This document shows positions 32,555-41,703 of a DNA stretch of 64,000 bases, one piece after another. The position numbers and the translations under genes were made by a program. The notes under the pieces are model-generated. The model did no database searches and was not told the DNA's origin. It saw only the letters and a program-made list of their open reading frames with translations. Position 1 is the first letter of the stretch. Every line of letters starts with the position of its first letter. This DNA is from CAWCTD01 sp963798455 (GTDB lineage: Bacteria; Acidobacteriota; Terriglobia; Bryobacterales; Bryobacteraceae), in the NCBI GenBank assembly GCA_963798455.1, contig CAWCTD010000003.1, positions 2,852,001 through 2,916,000 on the forward strand. Reading direction: 5' to 3'.

Positions 32555-34600
32555 ATGAACCGAATCGTTCGAGGGGCGTTTTGTTTGTCTCTCCTGGCGG
32601 CTCTGCCCGCTGCCGGGCTAGCCGCGGACACGCTGGCTTCGCAACCGGTCAACAAAGAGGAGGCCTACTTCAACTACTCGATGGGGCACCTCTACGCCGA
32701 GCAGGCTGCTGCCTACGGGAATCGCGGCGAGTATCTCTCCAAGGCCATCGAGTACTACAAGGCCGCCATGAAGGCCGATCCCGGCGCGGCCATCGTGAGC
32801 GAAGAACTGGCGGGTCTATACCTTCAGGCGGGGAAGGTGCGCGACGCCGTCTCCGAGTTCGAAGACAGGCTCAAGAAGGACCCCGACGCCATCGATGCCC
32901 GCCGTGTGCTGGCACGTCTTTATACCAGACTGATCGGCGACCAGCAGACCAACAAGATCAACGAGGAGATGCTCAAGCGGGCCATCGAGCAGTATCAGAA
33001 GATCGTCGCCCTCGATCCCAAGGACCTCGACAGTTGGCTGCTGCTGGGGCGCCTGTTCAGGGTCTCTCAGGATTCCGTCGAGTCCGAAAAAGCGTTCAAG
33101 AAGGCCCTGGAACTCGATCCCACGAACGAAGAGGCCATGACGGAAATGGCCCTGGTTTACTCGAGCATCGGTGACAATCAGCGCGCCATCCAGATGCTGA
33201 AGCAGGTCGCCGACCGCAACCCGAACCGGCGCACCCTGACCACCTTGGCCGGCGCATACGAGGACCTCCGCGATTACGCGGGCGCTGTCGAGGTTCTCCG
33301 CCACGCCTTGGATCTGGAGCCTGACAACCCGGATCTGAAGCGCGAGTTTGCTCAGGACTTGCTTTACGCCGGCAAGCTGGATGACGCCATCCAGATGTAC
33401 ACCGAGGTAACCCAGGAGGACCCCAAGGACGCCCAGTCGTTCCTCCGGATTTCGCAGCTCTACCGGCAGAAGCGCGACTTCGTTAAGGCCCGCGAAGCCC
33501 TGGAGAGCGCCAAGAAAGCGGATCCGAACGACTTGGATGTCCGCTACGGCGAGGTGACCCTGCTCGATGGGGAGGGCAAGCACGCCGAAGCCCTCTCCGC
33601 CATGAAGCAACTGGTGGACTCCACCGAGAAGAAATCCTACACCGGCGGTGAGCGCGCCAGTCGCGCCAGCCTGCTCGAGAAGCTCGCCTTCCTGTACCGG
33701 TCCAACGAGCAATATACGCAGGCCGTCGCTACCCTCCGGCAATTGCCGGATCTGGATCCCGACCTGGGCGCCCGCGCTGCGGCAGAGATCATCGACACTC
33801 TGCGTGACGCCAGGGACTATACCCGGGCCTCCGAGGAGGCCGAGGCGGCTTATAAGAAGTATCCCACTGACCGGATGGTCATCCTCTCCCGTGCCTCTCT
33901 GCTAGCCGACCTGGGCAAAGGCAACGAGGCCGTTGCGGAGGCCAAGAAACTCTTCGGCGGCGAGCAGGACAGAGACTCCTGGCTTACCTTGGCGCAGATT
34001 TGCGAAAAGACGAAAAATTACGAGGAGATGGGCAAGGCCCTTGACGCCGCCGAGAAACTCTCTTCTCCCGGCGACGACAAGGCCAACGTCTACTTTATGC
34101 GCGGCGCCATGTACGAGCGTCTGAAGAACTACGACGCCGCCGAAGCCGAATTCCGAAAGGCCCTGGCCCTCGACCCCGAGAACGCCGGCGTGTTGAACTA
34201 CCTGGGCTACATGCTCGCGGACCGCGGCGTGCGCCTGGAGGAGGCTCTCAAGATGATCAGCCGCGCCGTCGAGATCGATCCCGATAGCGGCGCGTACCTG
34301 GACAGCTTGGGCTGGGTCTACTTCCGCATGGACAAGCCCGAGCAGGCCGAAACGTGCTTGCGCCGGGCGCTCGATCAGGTCCCCCACGACCCGACTATCC
34401 GCGATCATCTGGGTGATGTGCTCGCCAGCCGCGGCAAGCTGAAGGAGGCGGCCGACGAATGGCGGATCTCGCTCAAGGAATGGGAGGCAAGCCCCCCGGT
34501 CGAAAAGGACCCCTCGGAGATTGCCAAGGTCAACAAGAAGCTGGATGGCGCTAAAGTGCGCCTGGCTCAAGAGACCTCCGGCGGGGTCCGCAAACAGTAG
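32555..34600 (+). CDS. Exported multi-TPR protein, 681 aa
   Basis: Start chosen at MNRIVRGAFCLSLLAALPAAGLAA, a signal peptide; the open frame further upstream is not signal-like. The mature protein is almost wholly TPR, with at least a dozen 34-residue units, e.g. AIEYYKAAMKADPGAAIVSEELAGLYLQAGK, SEKAFKKALELDPTNEEAMTEMALVYSSIGD and AEAEFRKALALDPENAGVLNYLGYMLADRG. The late unit LNYLGYMLADRGVRLEEALKMISRAVEIDPDSGAYLDSLGWVYFRM is typical of large periplasmic TPR proteins that accompany cell-envelope machinery. No catalytic domain is seen. It is 38 bp upstream of the PafA-like phosphatase on the same strand. Confidence 0.85.
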   Translation: MNRIVRGAFCLSLLAALPAAGLAADTLASQPVNKEEAYFNYSMGHLYAEQAAAYGNRGEYLSKAIEYYKAAMKADPGAAIVSEELAGLYLQAGKVRDAVSEFEDRLKKDPDAIDARRVLARLYTRLIGDQQTNKINEEMLKRAIEQYQKIVALDPKDLDSWLLLGRLFRVSQDSVESEKAFKKALELDPTNEEAMTEMALVYSSIGDNQRAIQMLKQVADRNPNRRTLTTLAGAYEDLRDYAGAVEVLRHALDLEPDNPDLKREFAQDLLYAGKLDDAIQMYTEVTQEDPKDAQSFLRISQLYRQKRDFVKAREALESAKKADPNDLDVRYGEVTLLDGEGKHAEALSAMKQLVDSTEKKSYTGGERASRASLLEKLAFLYRSNEQYTQAVATLRQLPDLDPDLGARAAAEIIDTLRDARDYTRASEEAEAAYKKYPTDRMVILSRASLLADLGKGNEAVAEAKKLFGGEQDRDSWLTLAQICEKTKNYEEMGKALDAAEKLSSPGDDKANVYFMRGAMYERLKNYDAAEAEFRKALALDPENAGVLNYLGYMLADRGVRLEEALKMISRAVEIDPDSGAYLDSLGWVYFRMDKPEQAETCLRRALDQVPHDPTIRDHLGDVLASRGKLKEAADEWRISLKEWEASPPVEKDPSEIAKVNKKLDGAKVRLAQETSGGVRKQ

Positions 34601-34638
34601 GCGCCCCTTTTTCAGCATCCTGCAAGGAGGTATCCGCG

Positions 34639-36204
34639 ATGTGCAGAAGTGTATGGGCTGTCCTGCTACTCTGCTCGTCTTTCTGGAATGCCTGGTCCGC
34701 CGCCCAGCAGCCCGCCGCCGCCAAGCCGCCCAGGCTGGTCGTGGTCATCGTCATCGACCAGTTCCGCTATGACTATCTGACCCGCTTGCGCAGCCAGTAT
34801 ACCGGCGGCTTCCACACTCTCTGGAACAAGGGAGCCGTCTTCACCAACGCGCACTTGCAGCACTTCCCCACCGTCACCGCGGTCGGTCATTCCGGCATCT
34901 TGACGGGCGCTACCCCCTCGTTCAGCGGGATCGTGGGCAATGATTGGTACGACCGCGAAGCCGGCCGCTCCGTAGCCAGTGTCTTCGATCCGAAGGCTAC
35001 GCTGCTCGAAACACCCAAGGGCGCCGGCGCCTCGCCCACCCGCCTGATGGTCAGCACGGTCGGCGACGAGTTGAAGATGTCGGGCAAGGGGCCTGCGAAG
35101 GTCATCGGTATCTCTCTGAAGGACCGCGCCGCCATCCTCACGGCAGGCCGCATGGCGGACGGCGCCTACTGGTTCGACACGCCAACCGGCAACTTCATCA
35201 GCAGCACTTACTATTTCCCCGATCTGCCCGCATGGGTGAAGGAGTTCGACGCGCAGCGCCTGGTGGACCGGCGCGCCGGCGCGGAATGGAAATCCGCGGC
35301 CGGCACGCTTCTCAAGACTCTGCCCAAAGCGCCCGGCTCCCAGTACTACGACGCCCTGGAGCGCTCACCCTTCGGCACGGAGTTGCTGATTGCCTTCACC
35401 GAGCGCGCCATCGAGGCCGAAAAACTCGGCGTCGACGACGCCACCGATATTGTCAGCGTCAGCCTCTCCACCACCGACCTCCTGGGGCACGCCGTCGGAC
35501 CCGACTCCCCCGAAATGCGAGACCTCAACCTCCAGACCGACCGCATGCTCGGGCAGTTCTTGCAGTACCTGGACAAGCGCTTCCCTCCCGGCTCCACCCT
35601 GGTCGTCTTCACCGCGGACCACGGCGTCGCTCCGCTCCCCGAGGTCCAGGCGCAGCGTAAGATGCCCGGCGGACGCCTGTTGGAGGCGGATCTGCGCAAG
35701 ACGGTCGAGTCCGCACTGTATGCCCGCTTCGGCGAGGGCAAATGGATCGATTATGCCTCCTATGGTGCTTTCTGGCTGGACCGCGCCACCATCCGCGACA
35801 AGAAACTGAAACAGTCCGAGGTCGAGGATTGCGCCGCCGCGGCCCTGGCCGCCGTGCCCCACGTCTTCCGCGTCTATACCGGCACGCGGTTGCAGAACGG
35901 CTGGCTGATCCAAGACCGGGTGGGTCTGCGCGTGGCCAACAGCTTCTACCCCGGGCGTTCGGCTGACGTCTCCAGCATCCTCGAGCCCTATTGGATCTTC
36001 GGCGCGCGCGACGCCTCTCACGGCGCGGCGTACAGCTACGACACCCACCTGCCGCTCATCTTCATGGGCCCCGGCATCAAGCCCGGCAAGTACGATGAGA
36101 ACGTGGCGACCAACGACATCGCCCCCACGCTCGCCACCATCCTTGAAGTCGAGACCCCCAGCGGCTCCGTGGGCCGAGTCCTCCGCGAGATGCTCGTGCG
36201 CTGA
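34639..36204 (+). CDS. PafA-like alkaline phosphatase family protein
   Basis: A 521-residue exported phosphatase with signal peptide (MCRSVWAVLLLCSSFWNAWSAAQQ). A good ribosome site, AAGGAGG at 34623, precedes the ATG. The metal ligand strand VVVIVIDQFRYDYLTRL (Asp) is at ~36-52. The nucleophile Thr is in FPTVTAVGHSGILTGATPS (~75-90), as in PafA, followed by GIVGNDWYDR. Further ligands are in STTDLLGHAVGPDSPEMRD, VVFTADHGVAPLPE and the late THLPLIFMGPGIKPG. It probably releases phosphate from monoesters in the periplasm; a diesterase cannot be excluded. The next gene starts 2 bp after its stop. Confidence 0.9.
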   Translation: MCRSVWAVLLLCSSFWNAWSAAQQPAAAKPPRLVVVIVIDQFRYDYLTRLRSQYTGGFHTLWNKGAVFTNAHLQHFPTVTAVGHSGILTGATPSFSGIVGNDWYDREAGRSVASVFDPKATLLETPKGAGASPTRLMVSTVGDELKMSGKGPAKVIGISLKDRAAILTAGRMADGAYWFDTPTGNFISSTYYFPDLPAWVKEFDAQRLVDRRAGAEWKSAAGTLLKTLPKAPGSQYYDALERSPFGTELLIAFTERAIEAEKLGVDDATDIVSVSLSTTDLLGHAVGPDSPEMRDLNLQTDRMLGQFLQYLDKRFPPGSTLVVFTADHGVAPLPEVQAQRKMPGGRLLEADLRKTVESALYARFGEGKWIDYASYGAFWLDRATIRDKKLKQSEVEDCAAAALAAVPHVFRVYTGTRLQNGWLIQDRVGLRVANSFYPGRSADVSSILEPYWIFGARDASHGAAYSYDTHLPLIFMGPGIKPGKYDENVATNDIAPTLATILEVETPSGSVGRVLREMLVR

Positions 36205-36205
36205 C

Positions 36206-37093
36206 ATGCCGGCCGAGCTCCACCTGCTCCCCCATGCGCCCGAGGAACTGACCACCGGGCGCTTGCGGCGGCTGGGCGAGGGCGTAGGCAAGGTGGTGTA
36301 CTGCTCCGAGCACTGGGTGGTTAAGCGCCAGCGGCACGCCTCCGACATCATCGCTCTTATCGTGATCTGGAAGCTGTTGCGGAACCTGGCGCGGATCCTG
36401 CCCGCGCACATGGGTGAACCGCTGCTGCAGCACCCTTCCGGGCCGATCCGCCTGCTGCGGGTCATGATGAGGCCCCTTGTGCTCGCGATCCCTCGCAGCG
36501 TCTGGCTCATGACCCACATCGGCGAGTTGTGGCACGTCTATCATTCGCGCAACGTCCGCGGCGAACGCCTGGCCCGCACTTACCTGGCCGGAACGTCCCT
36601 CGTTCCAGAGCACGTGACCTTCCCGCCGGTCCGCGTCAAGGTCGGCGGCTGGCCCGGATGGCTTACCGTCAGCGAGGCGACAGAGCGCGTGGAGGGGACT
36701 CTCTACCAGCGGCTGAGGGACCTTGCCGCCGCCGGCCGCTTCGACCAGTTGGAAGTGTGGCTGGACCGGTTTCTCGAACTCCGGCAGACCGGCTGGCAGC
36801 GGGGACTCTTCTCCGTTGACGCGCACCTTAGGAATTTCGGGGTTACCGGCGACCGGGTGGTGCTGCTCGACGCGGGCGGTCTCACCGACCACTGGCCCGA
36901 GATCGAGCGCCGGCTCTCCGCTCAAGCGGACCTCCCCGAGCCGCACCTCCAGCTCGGTATGGGGCTGCTGCTCCAGGATCGCCCCGACATCGCCGCCCGT
37001 TTCAACGCCCGCTGGAAAGACATCGTCAGCCGCGACGGCGTCCTCCGCCACTGGCCGGGCGATACAGTTCCGGCACGAAGGTCTGGTCCGTGA
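36206..37093 (+). CDS. Protein-kinase-fold protein, 295 aa
   Basis: Start at MPAELHLLPHAPEELTTGR, 2 bp after the phosphatase stop. The fold is suggested by a glycine-rich LGEGVGKVVY, a candidate ATP-anchoring Lys in WVVKRQ (~45), the catalytic-loop-like FSVDAHLRNFGV (Asp and Asn, ~208) and a DFG-equivalent VVLLDAGGL (~222). This is the pattern of small bacterial kinases such as the InaA/YrbL or aminoglycoside phosphotransferase types. The substrate is unknown; lipopolysaccharide or another envelope molecule is a guess. Its 3' end overlaps the convergent PPK2 gene by 68 bp. Confidence 0.65.
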   Translation: MPAELHLLPHAPEELTTGRLRRLGEGVGKVVYCSEHWVVKRQRHASDIIALIVIWKLLRNLARILPAHMGEPLLQHPSGPIRLLRVMMRPLVLAIPRSVWLMTHIGELWHVYHSRNVRGERLARTYLAGTSLVPEHVTFPPVRVKVGGWPGWLTVSEATERVEGTLYQRLRDLAAAGRFDQLEVWLDRFLELRQTGWQRGLFSVDAHLRNFGVTGDRVVLLDAGGLTDHWPEIERRLSAQADLPEPHLQLGMGLLLQDRPDIAARFNARWKDIVSRDGVLRHWPGDTVPARRSGP

Positions 37094-37904
37094 TCGGCGG
37101 CCGTTCGTAGGCGCCCTCGTCGCGGCGCGGCGGCAGCTTGATCGGCGCCGGCGTCAGGTCCTCGTGCGGGATCATGCTCAGCAGGTGGTGGATGCAGTTG
37201 AGCCGGGCGCACTGCTTGTCGTCGGCGTTCACCACGTGCCAGGGCACCTGTTTAGTGTCGGTGTAGGCGAACATTTCGTCCTTGGCCTTCGAGTACTCGA
37301 GCCAGCGCGCCCGCGATTCCAGGTCCATGGGGCTGAGCTTCCAGCGTTTGGTCGGATCCTTGATGCGGCCCTGGAAGCGCCGCTCCTGCTCCGCGTCGCT
37401 GACGGAGAACCAGTACTTGATGAGGATGATCCCGCTCCGCACGAGCATGCGCTCGAACTCCGGACAGGAGCGCAGAAACTCCTGGTATTCCTCGTCCGTG
37501 CAGAATCCCATCACCCGCTCGACGCCGGCCCGGTTGTACCAGCTCCGGTCGAAGAGCACCATCTCGCCGGCAGCCGGCAGGCGGGCGACATACCGTTGAA
37601 AGTACCACTGGGTCTTTTCGCGCTCGGTGGGCGTGCCGAGCGCCTCGATGCGACAGACGCGGGGATTCAACCGCTCGGAGAGGCGCTTGATCACGCCTCC
37701 CTTGCCGGCCGCGTCACGGCCCTCGAAGATGACCACGACCTTCAGTCCCTTGTTCCGGATCCACTCCTGTAGTTTCACCAGCTCGATTTGCAGCCGCCTG
37801 AGTTCCTTGCCGTAAACGCCCGAGCCGAGCTTCACCGGCTTGATTTCCGCTTCCGTTCCGCTGTGATTCGCGCTCTTGTTGTGCTTCTTCTTGTTCTTGG
37901 CCAT
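37026..37904 (-). CDS. ppk2: Polyphosphate kinase 2
   Basis: A 292-residue single-domain PPK2, which transfers phosphate between polyphosphate and nucleotides. Start at MAKNKKKHNKSANHSG; the open frame continues 31 codons upstream but lacks similarity. Motifs: Walker A VVVIFEGRDAAGKGGVIKRLSERLNPR (~58-80), the family block ERGEWYFQRY-type (EREKTQWYFQRYVARLPAAGEMVLFDRSWYNRAGVERVMGFC) with Walker B, and the lid basic region KDPTKRWKLSPMDLESRARW. A C-terminal DDKQCARLNCIHHLLSMIPHED completes the family pattern. Its last 68 bp are shared, in antisense, with the kinase-like gene. Confidence 0.95.
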   Translation of the reverse strand: MAKNKKKHNKSANHSGTEAEIKPVKLGSGVYGKELRRLQIELVKLQEWIRNKGLKVVVIFEGRDAAGKGGVIKRLSERLNPRVCRIEALGTPTEREKTQWYFQRYVARLPAAGEMVLFDRSWYNRAGVERVMGFCTDEEYQEFLRSCPEFERMLVRSGIILIKYWFSVSDAEQERRFQGRIKDPTKRWKLSPMDLESRARWLEYSKAKDEMFAYTDTKQVPWHVVNADDKQCARLNCIHHLLSMIPHEDLTPAPIKLPPRRDEGAYERPPITDQTFVPELYRPASGGGRRRG

Positions 37905-38077
37905 CCCGCCACCCTGGCCTCCCGGCCTGAGTGAAGTATACCCCGTGAAGTACGCATCCCGCATAAAGGACCGTCCCCGAACGGCCGATAGACCCATGGA
38001 GTCCCTCGAATCCGTGCCATCGCGCTCACTCGGCCCGGATGCTCGGCGGGAACCGTGGCTCGCGACACAAGAGGGGA

Positions 38078-39277
38078 ATGATCAGGCATCTCATCGATTC
38101 CGTGCCAGCCGGACCTAAGCCGCCCGCGGAATCCGGCGCCAGAATTCTGCTGATAGAGGACAACCCCGGAGATGCCCGCCTGACGCAGGAAAGCCTGGCC
38201 ACGCAAAAGGTCGACAAGTTCACCATGGTGCATGTCGCCAGCCTGGCGGCGGCGTGCTTGCGCTTGCGGGGAGAGCATTTTGACGCCGTGCTCCTGGACC
38301 TGTCCCTGCCGGACTCGCATGGGCCCGCCACCCTCACTTCCCTGCGGCAACAGGCGCCCTCCATCCCGATCGTTGTTCTCACCGGCCTCGCCGACGAAAC
38401 CATGGCGATACAGGCGGTGAAGGAAGGCGCTCAAGACTACCTGGTAAAAGGAGAGACGGACGGCAATACGCTGGCGCGCCGGCTGCGCTTCGCCATCGAG
38501 AGACACCTCAGCTTCTCCGCCCACGCCGTGCAAGCTGAGCCGCCGCGGTTGTCGAAGACGCTGGGGGTGCTTGGCAGCAAGGGCGGCGTGGGAACCTCGA
38601 CCATTGCCTGCTACCTGGCGACCGCGCTGCACGACCTGACTAAGGAATCGGTTCTGCTGGCCGACCTCGACTTCGACTGTGGCATCTTGGGTTTCCTCAT
38701 GGAAGTGGAAACGAAGTACTCTCTGATGGACGCCCTGCAGAACGCGGACCGCCTGGAGACGGACATTTGGACCACTCTGGTATCGAGCAAGACCCGCGGC
38801 CTCGATATCATTACGGCTCCCAGCGACGTGAACCTGAAAGAAGAGGCCACCCCAGAGCAGTATCGGCAAGTCTTCACTTTCCTGCGCGGCACATACCGTT
38901 GGATCGTTGCCGATCTGGGCCGCGGCTTCAACCGGCGCACCTCGGATTTGCTGAACAACAGCGATGTGACTTGCCTGGTCACCACCCTCGAGTTAGCGGC
39001 CCTGCGCCAGGCCCGGCTGCTGGTTCCGAGACTGAGGCGGACGGAGGATCAGACTGAATCTCTCCGCTTGGTGCTCAATGAAATGCCTAGGCGGCCGCCC
39101 TTCTCCCCAGGTGACATCGAAAAGATGCTCGGCTGCCGTGTGTGGGCCAGCCTGCCGCAAGTTTCGGAACTCCGCGAGAATGACAGGGGATCCTCGTCGC
39201 TGCCGCGTGCGGCCGCTCTGGTGAAGGTCCTGGCCAAGATGGCCGAAGAGATTGCGGCGAAGCCCGGCGGAAGGTAG
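38078..39277 (+). CDS. Receiver-CpaE/MinD-like fusion protein
   Basis: A 399-residue fusion; start at MIRHLIDSVPAG with GAGGGG upstream. Residues ~18-140 are a full receiver domain: ARILLIEDNPGDARL (acidic pocket), VLLDLSLPDSHG (phosphoacceptor Asp), IVVLTGLADE and DYLVKGE (switch Lys). Residues ~165-390 are a CpaE/MinD-like domain: GVLGSKGGVGTSTIACYLATALHDLTKESVLLADLDFDCGILGF, then LDIITAPSDVN and RWIVADLGRGFNRRTSDLLNNSDVTCLVT. Ser/Thr replaces the Walker-A lysine. It is more diverged from the copies at 2-1024 and 42923-44101 than they are from each other. It converges with the kinase operon. A role in positioning envelope machinery such as Tad pili is inferred from CpaE. Confidence 0.9.
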   Translation: MIRHLIDSVPAGPKPPAESGARILLIEDNPGDARLTQESLATQKVDKFTMVHVASLAAACLRLRGEHFDAVLLDLSLPDSHGPATLTSLRQQAPSIPIVVLTGLADETMAIQAVKEGAQDYLVKGETDGNTLARRLRFAIERHLSFSAHAVQAEPPRLSKTLGVLGSKGGVGTSTIACYLATALHDLTKESVLLADLDFDCGILGFLMEVETKYSLMDALQNADRLETDIWTTLVSSKTRGLDIITAPSDVNLKEEATPEQYRQVFTFLRGTYRWIVADLGRGFNRRTSDLLNNSDVTCLVTTLELAALRQARLLVPRLRRTEDQTESLRLVLNEMPRRPPFSPGDIEKMLGCRVWASLPQVSELRENDRGSSSLPRAAALVKVLAKMAEEIAAKPGGR

Positions 39278-39287
39278 CCGCCCCCGG

Positions 39288-40415
39288 TCAGTCCTTCGCG
39301 GCAGGATGGCCTACGGGGACGCTGAAACGAAAAGTCGCCCCTTTGCCAGGTTCCGATTCCACCCAGATTCGGCCCCCGCGGTGTTCCACGATTTTCCTGG
39401 CGATCGCCAGCCCGATGCCGGTGCCGGGGTACTCCTCGCGGGCATGCAGGCGCTGAAACACCAGGAAGATGCGGTCGGCGAACTGCGGGTCCAGCCCGAT
39501 GCCGTTGTCGCGCACCGAGAAGACCCATTCCTGGCCGTTCCGTTCGGCCGAAACGTGAATCCGCGGCGGAGCCTGGCTGCGGAACTTAATGGCGTTGCCA
39601 ATCAGGTTCTGAAACAAGTGAGCGAATTGGGCGGCATCCGCCAGCACGGTGGGAAGCAGGCCGTGGCTGATTTCCGCGGCGGCCTCCGTGATGGACGCCC
39701 GCAGATCGGCGCAGGCCTGGCCGAGGGCTGCCTGGCAATCCACCGCGACGATCTCCTTCCCGTTCTTTCCCACCCGGGAGTAGGCCAGCAGATCGGTGAT
39801 CATCCTCTTCATCCTGGTGGCGCCATCCACCGCGTAGGCGATGAACTCGCGGGCACTGCTGTCCAATTGATCCTTGTAGCGCTCCTCGATAAGCTGGACG
39901 TAGCTGGCCACCATGCGCAGCGGCTCCTGCAAGTCGTGCGACACCACATAGGCAAACTGCTCCAGTTCGGCGTTGGAGCGGGCCAATTCCTCCACGCTTA
40001 GTCTTAACTTCTCCTCGCCCCGCCGGCGCTCCCGGCGCATCCGCGCCTCGCCAAGTTCCCGCTCCACGGCGGGCGCCAAGCGGGCCAGGCGGTCCTTCAT
40101 GAGGTAGTCGTGGGCGCCGGCCTTCATCAGGGCCACGGCTGTTTCCTCGCCGATATGGCCGGACACGACTACGAACGGCAGATCCAGGCCGGTCTGCTGC
40201 AGAATGGCCAGAGCGGCGGGAGCGTCGAACCCCGGCAGCTTATAGTCGGCGATCACGATGTCCCAGCCCGGCTTCTCCAAGGCCTCCCGCATCTGGCCGG
40301 CAGTCTCGACCCGTTCGTGGCTGACGTCATAGTCCGCCGTGCCCAAGTGGCGAACGATCAGCGCCGTGTCGCTCTCCGAGTCTTCCACTATCAGGACGCG
40401 AAGCCGTGTGCTCAT
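39288..40415 (-). CDS. Receiver-histidine kinase hybrid
   Basis: A 375-residue soluble protein. Receiver at ~5-120 (RVLIVEDSESDTALIVRHL, DIVIADYKLPGFD, FVVVSGHIGEE, DYLMKDR). A coiled linker leads to a kinase whose H-box is ELEQFAYVVSHDLQEPLRMVASYVQLIEERY (His near 170). The ATPase domain has N-box HLFQNLIGNAIKFR, G1 VRDNGIGLDPQ, F-box RIFLVFQRLHAREEY and G2 GTGIGLAIARKIVEHRGG. This kinase type is common in bacteriophytochrome-like proteins. It is last in the minus-strand operon, overlapping the upstream receiver gene by 4 bp. Its kinase half shares a 96-nt identical block with the kinase at 41700-42869. Confidence 0.93.
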   Translation of the reverse strand: MSTRLRVLIVEDSESDTALIVRHLGTADYDVSHERVETAGQMREALEKPGWDIVIADYKLPGFDAPAALAILQQTGLDLPFVVVSGHIGEETAVALMKAGAHDYLMKDRLARLAPAVERELGEARMRRERRRGEEKLRLSVEELARSNAELEQFAYVVSHDLQEPLRMVASYVQLIEERYKDQLDSSAREFIAYAVDGATRMKRMITDLLAYSRVGKNGKEIVAVDCQAALGQACADLRASITEAAAEISHGLLPTVLADAAQFAHLFQNLIGNAIKFRSQAPPRIHVSAERNGQEWVFSVRDNGIGLDPQFADRIFLVFQRLHAREEYPGTGIGLAIARKIVEHRGGRIWVESEPGKGATFRFSVPVGHPAAKD

Positions 40416-40861
40416 CGGTGGCTCACTTTCGGGGGAGGTTGATTTAAGACCAGCCAGTACAAGCCCAGGTACTCTATAGCTTCGGCAAACTGCGCGAAAT
40501 CGACGGGCTTTCGGATGTAGCTGTTGGCGCCGAGGTCGTAGCCAGCCGCCAGGTCCTGCTCCTCACTGGAGGAGGTAAGGATCACTACCGGCAGCCGCTT
40601 GGTTCGCGGGTCCGCGCGAATCCGCCGCAAGACTTGCAGCCCATCCACCTTAGTCAGCTTCAGGTCCAGCAGGACCAGGGTAGGCAAGTCCGTAACATCC
40701 CGACCGACATGCACTCCTTCGGCGAACAGGTAATCCAGCGCCTGCTTGCCGTCCTCGGCGACCAGCAACTCGTTGCTGATGTGCCGTTTCTCCAGCGCCC
40801 GTTTGGTGAGCCCGACGTCGCTGGTGTTGTCATCAATCAGTAAGATCCGTCTCGAATTCAT
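40412..40861 (-). CDS. Single-domain response regulator (Rcp1-like)
   Basis: A 149-residue stand-alone receiver; start at MNSRRILLIDDNTSDVGLTKRAL, where ATG overlaps the upstream kinase stop by 4 bp. Conserved acid pair IDDN, phosphoacceptor in LVLLDLKLTKVDGLQVLRRI (~64), switch Thr in VVILTSSSEEQD and Lys in YIRKPVDFAQF. The long alpha4/alpha5 and the ending IEYLGLYWLVLNQPPP are typical of Rcp1/CheY-like regulators paired with phytochrome-type kinases. There is no output domain, so it probably relays phosphate or binds a partner. It sits between two kinases in the operon. Confidence 0.93.
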   Translation of the reverse strand: MNSRRILLIDDNTSDVGLTKRALEKRHISNELLVAEDGKQALDYLFAEGVHVGRDVTDLPTLVLLDLKLTKVDGLQVLRRIRADPRTKRLPVVILTSSSEEQDLAAGYDLGANSYIRKPVDFAQFAEAIEYLGLYWLVLNQPPPKVSHR

Positions 40862-41703
40862 GCTGCCTCCTCGAGGGTGAAGTAGAAGGTCGCGCCTCGA
40901 TCGACCTGCGCCTCGGCCCACACCCGGCCGCCGTGGCGCTGAATGACGCGCTGCACGGTGGCCAGGCCGATCCCCGTCCCCGGGAACTCGCTGGCTTTGT
41001 GCATGCGCTGGAAGGCGCCGAACAGTTTCTGCGCGTAAATCATGTCGAAGCCAACCCCGTTGTCGCGGACGAAGAAGGCGGGCCTGCTATCTATCTCGGT
41101 CCGGCCGAACTCCACCCGCGCCAGGGGACGCCCACGCGAAAACTTCCAGGCGTTGTCGAGCAGGTTGAACAAGACGATGTCAAGCAGCCGGGCGTCGCCT
41201 TGCGCCGTCAGCCCCGGTTGCGCGGCGAACTCCACCCGGCGCTCCGGCTCCGCCTCCCGGAGGCGGGCGGCGACGCTTTGCGCGATGGCGGTGAGATCCA
41301 CCCGGCTCCGCTGGATCGTACCACGGGTCACGCGCGAAAGCAGCAGCAGGTCGTCAATCAATCGCCCCATCCGCTGCGTGTCGGCGCGCACACGCTGGAG
41401 GTACTGGCGGCCCTTTTCGTCGAACTTGTCGTGGTAGTCCTCCAACAGCGCCAGGCTCCACCCGTCAATGCCGCGCAGCGGCGCGCGCAGATCGTGCGAG
41501 ACCGAGTAGCAGAACGCTTCCAGTTCCCGGTTGGAGGCTTCGAGCTGGACCGTGCGGTCCTTGACGCGCTGTTCCAGTTCGTCGTTGAGCAGGTGGTCCG
41601 CCACCTGCTGTTTCCGGAGCACTTGGGTGCCGAGCTGGCGCCACAGCAGGCCCACGCCCAGGAGGGCTGCTAGGACCGACACAAGGAGGACGATCACGAT
41701 CAT
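40858..41703 (-). CDS. Membrane-anchored histidine kinase
   Basis: A 281-residue kinase with one N-terminal membrane helix (MIVIVLLVSVLAALLGVGLLW) and no periplasmic sensor. A coiled coil (~35-60) leads to the H-box RELEAFCYSVSHDLRAPLRGIDGW (His ~70). The ATPase domain has N-box IVLFNLLDNAWKFSRG, G1 VRDNGVGFDMIYAQKLFGAFQRMH and G2 GTGIGLATVQRVIQRHGG. Start and stop both overlap neighbours by 4 bp, so it is tightly coupled in the operon. Without its own sensor it probably receives input through protein contacts or membrane state. Confidence 0.92.
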   Translation of the reverse strand: MIVIVLLVSVLAALLGVGLLWRQLGTQVLRKQQVADHLLNDELEQRVKDRTVQLEASNRELEAFCYSVSHDLRAPLRGIDGWSLALLEDYHDKFDEKGRQYLQRVRADTQRMGRLIDDLLLLSRVTRGTIQRSRVDLTAIAQSVAARLREAEPERRVEFAAQPGLTAQGDARLLDIVLFNLLDNAWKFSRGRPLARVEFGRTEIDSRPAFFVRDNGVGFDMIYAQKLFGAFQRMHKASEFPGTGIGLATVQRVIQRHGGRVWAEAQVDRGATFYFTLEEAA

